DNA from: an uncultured Collinsella sp.
Lineage (GTDB): Bacteria > Actinomycetota > Coriobacteriia > Coriobacteriales > Coriobacteriaceae
Length of the DNA stretch: 12,714 bases
NCBI GenBank assembly: GCA_900547505.1
Contig: URGY01000041.1
Location: 1 to 12,714 of the forward strand
Reading direction: 5' to 3'
Below the pieces are notes generated by a model. The model made no database searches. It had not been told where the DNA came from and was given only the letters and a program-made list of their open reading frames with translations. This document shows, in pieces, positions 1-4,581 of this stretch (its first letter is position 1; each line of letters starts with the position of its first letter). The position numbers were made by a program, and so were the translations under genes.

Positions 1-55
1 GCACCATAGCGGTACCGGGCTCGATATTCCTCTGGTGCCCCCGGGCGGATTCGAA
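1..55 (-). repeat. Partial copy of the tRNA-Arg 3' end plus downstream flank
   Basis: These 55 bases are identical to 129-183. Bases 33-55 match the last 23 nt of the tRNA-Arg gene (T-loop TTCGAAT through CCA) and bases 1-32 match the DNA just downstream of it, including one arm of the tRNA terminator hairpin. Identity stops at base 56, where the intact tRNA continues with its T-stem, and nothing here supplies the other tRNA arms, so this is a fragment. The copy starts at the window edge and may extend left. A duplicated tRNA 3' end is the usual scar of tyrosine-integrase insertion; a decayed tandem tRNA is the alternative. Confidence 0.85.
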
Positions 56-121
56 AACTCCCCCCGCGGGGAAATGAGTGACGCGGGTGCCGACGGCCCG
101 AATCCTGCCCTTAGACCAGAA

Positions 122-150
122 GAGCCCGGCACCATAGCGGTACCGGGCTC
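122..150 (-). terminator. Hairpin downstream of tRNA-Arg
   Basis: Arms gagcccgg (122-129) and ccgggctc (143-150) form a perfect 8-bp stem with a 13-nt loop, starting 11 nt past the encoded CCA of the tRNA. In the minus direction it is followed by a short TCT-rich stretch rather than a clean T-run, so terminator function is likely but not certain. The right arm recurs at 15-22 in the duplicated copy. Confidence 0.55.
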
Positions 151-183
151 GATATTCCTCTGGTGCCCCCGGGCGGATTCGAA
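129..183 (-). repeat. Second copy of the 55-bp repeat, overlapping the tRNA-Arg 3' end
   Basis: Identical to 1-55 at an offset of 128 bp. This is the copy that includes the end of the intact tRNA gene. The 73 bases between the copies (56-128) contain no gene and only a short ccccgcgggg palindrome. Confidence 0.85.
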
Positions 184-236
184 CCGTCGACACCCGCTTT
201 AGGAGAGCGGTGCTCTATCCCCTGAGCTACGGAGGC
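161..236 (-). tRNA. tRNA-Arg (anticodon CCT)
   Basis: Read on the minus strand, a 76-nt cloverleaf runs from GCCTCCG to an encoded CCA. The acceptor pair is GCCTCCG/CGGGGGC with one T-G pair, followed by discriminator A. The D-arm region carries AGCTCAGGGGATAGAGC. The anticodon stem is CCGCT/AGCGG around the loop CTCCTAA, so the anticodon is CCT, which reads AGG (arginine). The T-loop is TTCGAAT; its stem has one apparent A-C mismatch. A possible -10 box, TACACT, lies at 252-247 just upstream on the minus strand. The 3' end of the gene is duplicated at 33-55. Confidence 0.95.
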
Positions 237-294
237 ATGTTGTACTAGTGTAGCAGATTTGCTGCATCGCCATACGTCGCATGACTAGACTTCG

Positions 295-363
295 AAGTTG
301 CGGTGGAATAGTTCTTGCCTAAAGCATCTAAAGCCGTATTTAGGAACTATTTCACCGCAACTT
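295..363. repeat. Long inverted repeat after the PTS operon
   Basis: Arms aagttgcggtggaatagttc (295-314) and gaactatttcaccgcaactt (344-363) pair over 20 bp with one G-T pair. The 29-nt interior holds a smaller stem, ctaaa (328-332) with tttag (339-343), stacked directly on the outer stem, and a second ctaaagc copy at 319-325 that could compete for pairing. It starts 8 nt past the DUF956 stop codon, so it may end or stabilise the operon transcript, but there is no T-run after it on either strand. The arm length and symmetry also fit a small dispersed palindromic element. Confidence 0.8.
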
Positions 364-371
364 GTGAAGAG

Positions 372-770
372 CTAGTTGCCTTTGTGGAAGAGGTTTTTGA
401 TAACGGAGGGGATGCTCTTGGCACCCTTGGCCGTCACATCGATAAAGTCGGGCGAACGCACGAGCTTATCCTCGTCAACGTACTTGCGGACCGCACGAAG
501 CGTCTCTTTGTCGTCGCGCGTCGAGAACGTAAAGTGACCGTTGTCCTTGGTGAAGATGGCAAAACGCGTGATCTTCTTGGTGCCGCGCAAAACCTCGGCG
601 GCGATATAGTCGACCTCGTCCCACGGGATTTGAATATAATCCTCGGGATTGCGCTCGTTGTAATACTCGAACGCCTTATTGCCCACCATCACGTTACCGT
701 GGCTGGTAAGCCCCATCAGGCAGGTTGCCGGCGTTGCCAGATCGACCGTGCTGTTCTGAGATTGCGCCAT
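372..770 (-). CDS. manO: DUF956 family protein of a mannose-type PTS operon (ManO-like)
   Basis: A 132-residue soluble protein with no signal peptide or membrane segment. Its N-terminal half carries TCLMGLTSHGNVMVGNKAFEYYN, followed by IQIPWDEVDYIAAEV and FAIFTKDNGHFTFSTRD, a pattern I recognise from DUF956 proteins encoded at the end of mannose-class PTS operons; family members are about 120 residues. The function is poorly defined, and a regulatory or accessory role in sugar uptake is assumed from position. I chose the ATG at 770, which has GGAGGGCGAGG just upstream; the in-frame upstream extension to 821 would run through a hairpin and lacks a ribosome site. It lies 120 nt after EIID, with a terminator-like hairpin between, so its expression may be lower than that of the transporter genes. 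The symbol follows common usage for this family and is tentative. Confidence 0.85.
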   Translation of the reverse strand: MAQSQNSTVDLATPATCLMGLTSHGNVMVGNKAFEYYNERNPEDYIQIPWDEVDYIAAEVLRGTKKITRFAIFTKDNGHFTFSTRDDKETLRAVRKYVDEDKLVRSPDFIDVTAKGAKSIPSVIKNLFHKGN

Positions 771-786
771 GCGCGCCTCGCCCTCC

Positions 787-833
787 AAATAAAACAATCG
801 GACCGCATCCAGTGTACCCACCGGGTGCGGTCC
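787..833 (-). terminator. Terminator-like hairpin inside the PTS operon, between EIID and DUF956
   Basis: Arms ggaccgcatcc (800-810) and gggtgcggtcc (823-833) form an 11-bp stem with one G-T pair and a 12-nt loop. In the minus direction it is followed by ATTGTTTTATTT (798-787), a good U-tract. It lies between the EIID stop and the DUF956 ribosome site, so it should attenuate rather than separate the last gene, unless DUF956 has its own promoter in the 17 bases before its start. Confidence 0.7.
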
Positions 834-890
834 GTTTCAATGGCTCAAAAGCCCTTGCCTAGCAACTCTCGGTCTTAAGCCGAAGCGTGC

Positions 891-1811
891 TTACATGAAG
901 CCGCAGACGCGACCGATGATGCCGACGGCGAAGAGAGCCAGGATGATGACGATCGGGCTGACCTTCTTCTTGAGGAGCTTGCAGACCAGCAGGGTCAGGC
1001 ACACAGCGGCAAGGCCGGGGATGAGCTGATCGAGGTTAGCCTGAAGCGTGGTGACCTTAACCTGATCAAGGGCGGTAGCACCGATGGAGTTGTACATCGT
1101 CAGCGCTTCCTTGACGCCCTCGGAGCCGGAGGGCAGGCTAGCCCAGTCGATAAAGGCGCCAGCAGACTGCGTGACCTTGGAGACGACCGGGGTGAAGGAG
1201 ATGGACACCCAGCGCTCGACCAGGGCGCCGATGATGAACATACCCAGGATGGAAGCACCCTCGGTGACCTTGCCCATCAGACCGCCGGAGAGGTCCTTGG
1301 CGATGGAGGAGCCGACCTTGTAGCCAAACTCCTGCGTGTACCACAGGAAGGCGTAACGGATGATGTTCCACGCGAAGAAGAACAGCAGCGGACCGGCGAT
1401 GCTGCCGGACAGGGCCATGGAAGCGCCCAGAGCGCCCAGAATCGGGCGAAGGGTGAACCAGAAGGCAGGGTCGCCGACGCCGGCGAGCGGGCCCATCATA
1501 CCGACCTTGACGCCCTGGATGGCGACGTCGTCGATCGGAGCACCGTTGGCGCGCTCCTCCTCGAGGGCGAGGGTAACGCCAATGACGGGGGCGGAAACAT
1601 AGGGGTGGGTGTTATAGAACTCCAGGTGGCGCTTAAGAGCGGCAATCTGGTCATCCTTGCTGGTGTAGAGCTTCTTGATCGCAGGGATCATTGCGAAGCA
1701 CCAGCCGCCGTTCTGCATACGCTCGTAGTTCCACGAGCCCTGAAGGAACTGATGACGGAAGCAAACCTTCTTGCGGTCAGCCTTGGTGAGCTGAATCTTG
1801 TTCTCTGCCAT
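891..1811 (-). CDS. manZ: PTS mannose/fructose/sorbose-type transporter subunit IID
   Basis: A 306-residue membrane subunit that, with IIC, forms the sugar channel of a mannose-class phosphotransferase system. The N-terminal cytoplasmic part carries RHQFLQGSWNYERMQNGGWCFAMIPAIKKLY, and the conserved core VGMMGPLAGVGDPAFWFTLRPILGALGA follows at about residues 102-130; both are IID hallmarks. Hydrophobic segments follow, ending in a helix next to the C-terminus. The start is the ATG at 1811, with GGAGGGGAG at 1828-1820; the GTG at 1820 would lie inside that ribosome site. The ribosome site overlaps the last base of the IIC stop codon and only 16 nt separate the genes, so translation is probably coupled. 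The exact sugar cannot be read from sequence; mannose, glucose, fructose, sorbose and amino sugars are all family substrates. The symbol denotes family, not tested specificity. Confidence 0.95.
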   Translation of the reverse strand: MAENKIQLTKADRKKVCFRHQFLQGSWNYERMQNGGWCFAMIPAIKKLYTSKDDQIAALKRHLEFYNTHPYVSAPVIGVTLALEEERANGAPIDDVAIQGVKVGMMGPLAGVGDPAFWFTLRPILGALGASMALSGSIAGPLLFFFAWNIIRYAFLWYTQEFGYKVGSSIAKDLSGGLMGKVTEGASILGMFIIGALVERWVSISFTPVVSKVTQSAGAFIDWASLPSGSEGVKEALTMYNSIGATALDQVKVTTLQANLDQLIPGLAAVCLTLLVCKLLKKKVSPIVIILALFAVGIIGRVCGFM

Positions 1812-1827
1812 ATGTATCACTCCCCTC

Positions 1828-2646
1828 CTACTCGTAATCGTTCAGAATATCGCCGAGCGGGTCGCCGGAGCCACCGCCCATGCCGCCACCCTGCTTGGCC
1901 AGATCCTTAAGGCCAAGGTAGATAAGGGCAAGGGAGATGCCGATGAGGCCAAGGGCGATCAGCGTGAGCTGAGGGATGGCAGCAAGGACAAAGCCGAGGA
2001 TGAAGAACGGCCAGGTCTCCTTGGTGGCCATCATGTTAATGACCATGGCGTAACCGACGGAAGCGACCATGCCGCCGCCGACAGCCATGCCGCCGGACAG
2101 CCAGTCGGGCATAGCGTTAAGCGCGTTGGTAACTGCCTCGGCCGGGATGATGCACAGAAGCACTGCCGGGATGGCGATACGAAGGCCCTGCATAAGGATG
2201 GCAATGTACTGCCAACGCTCGATGCCGGCGAAGTCGCCCTTCTCGGCGCAACCGTCCATGGCGTGAGCGATAGCGGTAGCCAGGGTACGGCAGATCATGG
2301 TCAGGAACAGACCAGCGACCGACAGCGGGACAGCGACGGCGATAGCGGCGGTAACGGCCTTCGACGGATCGGTAGCGCCGCCGTTGAGGGCGAGCACCAT
2401 GATGATCGAAGAGGCGACCGAGGCCAGAGCGGCGTCAGGCGCGACGGCGGCGCCGACGTTAGCCCAGCCAAGGGCCATCATCTGGAGCGAACCGCCCAGG
2501 AGGATGCCCTCCTGAAGATGACCGGTTACGAGACCGATAAGCGTGCATGCCACGAGCGGCTGATGGAACTGGAACTCATCCAGAATGCCTTCCATACCGG
2601 CAAGCAACGCGACAATCGCAACAAGCAGAATAGTGATTGCAGACAT
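1828..2646 (-). CDS. manY: PTS mannose/fructose/sorbose-type transporter subunit IIC
   Basis: A 272-residue integral membrane subunit. It starts with a hydrophobic helix (ITILLVAIVALLAGMEGILDEFQFHQPLVACTLIG region), followed by the typical IIC stretch GHLQEGILLGGSLQMMALGWANVGAAVAPDAALASVAS at about residues 42-79, where sugar contacts are expected from family structures. Several more helices follow, and the protein ends in a glycine-rich tail (GGGMGGGSGD) before DPLGDILNDYE; such a Gly-rich C-terminus is common in this subunit. The start ATG has GGAGGG 8 nt upstream and lies 18 nt after the EIIAB stop, so it belongs to the same transcript. Length and motif order are normal and I see no damage. 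Confidence 0.95.
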   Translation of the reverse strand: MSAITILLVAIVALLAGMEGILDEFQFHQPLVACTLIGLVTGHLQEGILLGGSLQMMALGWANVGAAVAPDAALASVASSIIMVLALNGGATDPSKAVTAAIAVAVPLSVAGLFLTMICRTLATAIAHAMDGCAEKGDFAGIERWQYIAILMQGLRIAIPAVLLCIIPAEAVTNALNAMPDWLSGGMAVGGGMVASVGYAMVINMMATKETWPFFILGFVLAAIPQLTLIALGLIGISLALIYLGLKDLAKQGGGMGGGSGDPLGDILNDYE

Positions 2647-2664
2647 GTATCGGACCCTCCTTTA

Positions 2665-3654
2665 CTATGCTTGAGCGGCCAGTTCGGCCTTAGCTTTCTT
2701 CAACATGGCGTCGAGATCCTCGGAGGAATCCGAAGGAACCTTGCGGACCTCGAACTTGACGCCCTTGGCCTTGAGGGCCTCGAGAGTCTTGACATCGTCA
2801 TCGCCCATAGCGACGGCGTTGGTGACGACGACCTTGCCCTTGGAGTGAGCCATGGAGCCGATGTTGACTTCCTTGATGTCGACGCCGGCCTCGATGGCCT
2901 TGAGCAGATCCTGCGGGTTCTCAAAGAGCAGCATGGCCTTGGTGTCACCAAAGCGCGTGTCCTTGACGACCTCGGCCATCTTCTTGATGGGCACGACGTT
3001 GGCATGGACTCCCGGAGGGGCAGCCTGCTCGATCATGGTCTTGCGGAGCTCGTCGTGAGCAACGCCGTCGGAAACCACAATGATGCGGTTGGGGTTGATC
3101 TGCTTGGTCCACGTGGTGGCCACCTGACCATGCAGCAGACGGGTGTCGATACGGACGTGGGCAATCTTGATGTGCCCGTCGCCGATGACCGTTCCCGGAG
3201 GGATGGCGCCTGCAGGAGCAGCAGCGGCCGCAGCCGGCTTCTTCTCCTCGGGCTCCAGAGACTCGGGCTTGACGCGCACGCCAGCCTTAGCCTCAGTCGC
3301 GAGATGTTTTGCGATCGCATGTGCAGTGTTCTTTGCGTCAAAGCGCTGCGAATATGCCTCGATGAGCATAGGCAGGTTGACACCGGTGACGATAGCCCAG
3401 GAATCGTGGCCCTCGATGAGCCCGCTGATCTGGTTGAACGGCGTGCCGCCCCACAGATCAACGAGGAAGAGCACCTGCTCCTGGTCCTCGAAGGAAGCGA
3501 TTGCTTCCTCGACCTTGGCACGGAAGTCGTCGGGGCCCATGCTCGGCTCGAGCGAGACCACGGCTACAGACGGCTGATCGCCAAAGACCATCGAGCCCGT
3601 CTGCTTGATTCCAGCAGCCAAGTCCCCGTGGCTAGCAAGAACAATACTTACCAT
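2665..3654 (-). CDS. manX: PTS mannose-type fused EIIA-EIIB phosphotransferase protein
   Basis: A 329-residue cytoplasmic protein that passes phosphate from HPr to the incoming sugar. Residues 1-125 form the EIIA domain: IVLASHGDLAAG holds the phospho-accepting His9, and FLVDLWGGTPFNQ at 63-75 is the second conserved EIIA block. An Ala/Pro-rich linker follows (about 130-158). Residues 160-329 form EIIB: VRIDTRLLHGQVATTW with catalytic His175, then the block around residues 190-205 (NRIIVVSDGVAHDELRKTM). The fused A-B order matches E. coli ManX-type proteins. The start is the ATG at 3654, set by a strong AAAAGGAGGT (3670-3661) with 7-nt spacing; the GTG one codon upstream is less well placed. 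It is the first gene of the operon. No operon regulator is encoded nearby, so control presumably acts from elsewhere. Confidence 0.95.
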   Translation of the reverse strand: MVSIVLASHGDLAAGIKQTGSMVFGDQPSVAVVSLEPSMGPDDFRAKVEEAIASFEDQEQVLFLVDLWGGTPFNQISGLIEGHDSWAIVTGVNLPMLIEAYSQRFDAKNTAHAIAKHLATEAKAGVRVKPESLEPEEKKPAAAAAAPAGAIPPGTVIGDGHIKIAHVRIDTRLLHGQVATTWTKQINPNRIIVVSDGVAHDELRKTMIEQAAPPGVHANVVPIKKMAEVVKDTRFGDTKAMLLFENPQDLLKAIEAGVDIKEVNIGSMAHSKGKVVVTNAVAMGDDDVKTLEALKAKGVKFEVRKVPSDSSEDLDAMLKKAKAELAAQA

Positions 3655-3976
3655 CACATAACCTCCTTTTTGTCTACGTATTTCCTACACGACATTAAGG
3701 AAGTATACCTGTTTGGTTTGTGGAATTATAGCTAAATTCGCAAAAGGTTGGTTTATTTGTTTAAACGTCTATGTTTGTTACAAATTGATTACGTTACCGC
3801 TTTTTGACTCATTACACGCCAAGGCGTCGCACATCAAGCCATGCATTTTACAGATACAAACAGGCTGTTCATTAATATCGATTTTGGCAAGCGCGAATGC
3901 GCTTGTACTGCCGCTATTTTGTTTAAACAGACATGACTTGACTATTATCGTGACTTATGCTCTAGCGCAAGTAGTC
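3655..3976. other. Gene-free leader of the PTS operon
   Basis: About 320 bases without a convincing gene and visibly richer in A+T than the flanking genes. It carries the PTS ribosome site at its left end. Possible -10 boxes for the minus-strand operon are TATACT (3707-3702) and TATAAT (3730-3725), but I find no good -35 partner for either. The palindrome GTTTAAAC occurs twice, at 3759-3766 and 3921-3928, each preceded by TTT. A perfect hairpin caagcgc/gcgcttg with loop gaat lies at 3888-3905. A regulator-binding role for these elements is plausible but unproven. Confidence 0.5.
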
Positions 3977-4049
3977 ATTGGGGACGTTCTTAAACGACTA
4001 GTCGTTGGGGACGTTCTTGTTTGACTAGTCGTTTAAGAACGTCCCCAAC
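3977..4049. repeat. REP-like cluster of three 27-bp units (two tandem, one inverted)
   Basis: Unit A (3977-4003) and unit B (4004-4030) are direct copies sharing TTGGGGACGTTCTT and ending GACTAGTC. Unit C (4023-4049) is an inverted copy that shares the palindrome GACTAGTC with the end of B. B and C can fold into a perfect 15-bp stem, gttggggacgttctt (4004-4018) with 4035-4049, around a 16-nt loop. The group begins 7 nt past the hypA stop, so it may end hypA transcription and shield its 3' end. The layout resembles REP elements mobilised in trans by REP-associated transposases; no transposase gene is present in the window. Confidence 0.8.
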
Positions 4050-4056
4050 GACCAAG

Positions 4057-4485
4057 TTAGGCGATGTGGAGGGGGTTGGCGGCGTCGACGGCGTCGGGAG
4101 CGTCGGAAGGACCGTCGGGAGCAGCGTCTGCCGGGTCCTCGTCGGGGGTCTCGATCTGCTTGATCATGACCTCCTGGCCCTGCAGCAAGTATGTCTCGCC
4201 GCTGCCGCAATGGGGGCAGGTCTTGCCGTGCTCGACCGTCACGTAGTCGCAGCCGCACGCCTCGCAATGCGTCACGGCCTCGACAGGCTCCACAATAAGC
4301 TCCGCACCCTCGGTGATGGACTTTTTATCTGCCGCCCAGCGCCAAGCGTCGAGCAGCAAGTCGGGAACGACGCCCGAGACCTCACCCAGCAGCAGCGTAA
4401 CGCTCGAAACGTGGCGCACGCCATTGGCGCGCGCCACGTTCTCAACATCGCGAATGATGTGATAAACGATTCCCAATTCGTGCAA
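4057..4485 (-). CDS. hypA: Hydrogenase nickel-incorporation metallochaperone HypA
   Basis: A 142-residue cytoplasmic protein that helps deliver nickel to [NiFe]-hydrogenase, and to urease in some bacteria. The N-terminus MHELGIVYHIIRDVENVA keeps the HypA signature with nickel ligand His2. A zinc site follows as CEAC (Cys74, Cys77) and CPHC (Cys90, Cys93). LLLGEVSGVVPDLL fits the family core. The start codon is TTG at 4485; no ATG or GTG fits, and His2 must directly follow the initiator, so the family fixes this start. AAAGG lies 8 nt upstream. The last 30 or so residues are an Asp/Ala/Pro-rich tail with no counterpart in ordinary HypA proteins of about 115 residues. No hydrogenase or other hyp gene is visible in the window. 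A terminator separates it from the upstream flavoprotein gene, so it probably has its own promoter. Confidence 0.93.
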   Translation of the reverse strand: MHELGIVYHIIRDVENVARANGVRHVSSVTLLLGEVSGVVPDLLLDAWRWAADKKSITEGAELIVEPVEAVTHCEACGCDYVTVEHGKTCPHCGSGETYLLQGQEVMIKQIETPDEDPADAAPDGPSDAPDAVDAANPLHIA

Positions 4486-4532
4486 GGTAGAAACCTTTCA
4501 ACAACGGTTGATGCGATGCAAACTCAAAGCAA

Positions 4533-4564
4533 GGGGACGGCGAAATCTAGTCTGCGCCGTCCCC
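4533..4564 (-). terminator. Terminator hairpin between the flavoprotein gene and hypA
   Basis: Arms ggggacggcg (4533-4542) and cgccgtcccc (4555-4564) form a perfect 10-bp GC-rich stem with a 12-nt loop, 17 nt past the flavoprotein stop codon. In the minus direction it is followed by TTGCTTTG, a moderate U-tract. The GGGGACG arm and a CTAGTC in the loop recall the repeat cluster at 3977-4049. Confidence 0.75.
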
Positions 4565-4581
4565 CTACCCGCCATGGTTAC

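Noticed and set aside
1..183. Direct repeats as a CRISPR array
   Set aside because: There are only two copies, and the repeated unit is plainly the tRNA 3' end with its flank.
1798..3735. 645-codon plus-strand open frame across the PTS genes
   Set aside because: It lies antisense to EIIC and EIIAB, which have clear family motifs and ribosome sites. The translation is low-complexity and matches no family pattern; it is an effect of GC-rich codon bias.
3977..4049. Tandem 27-bp units as a CRISPR array
   Set aside because: The units abut directly without spacers and one is inverted, which fits a REP-type palindromic cluster instead.
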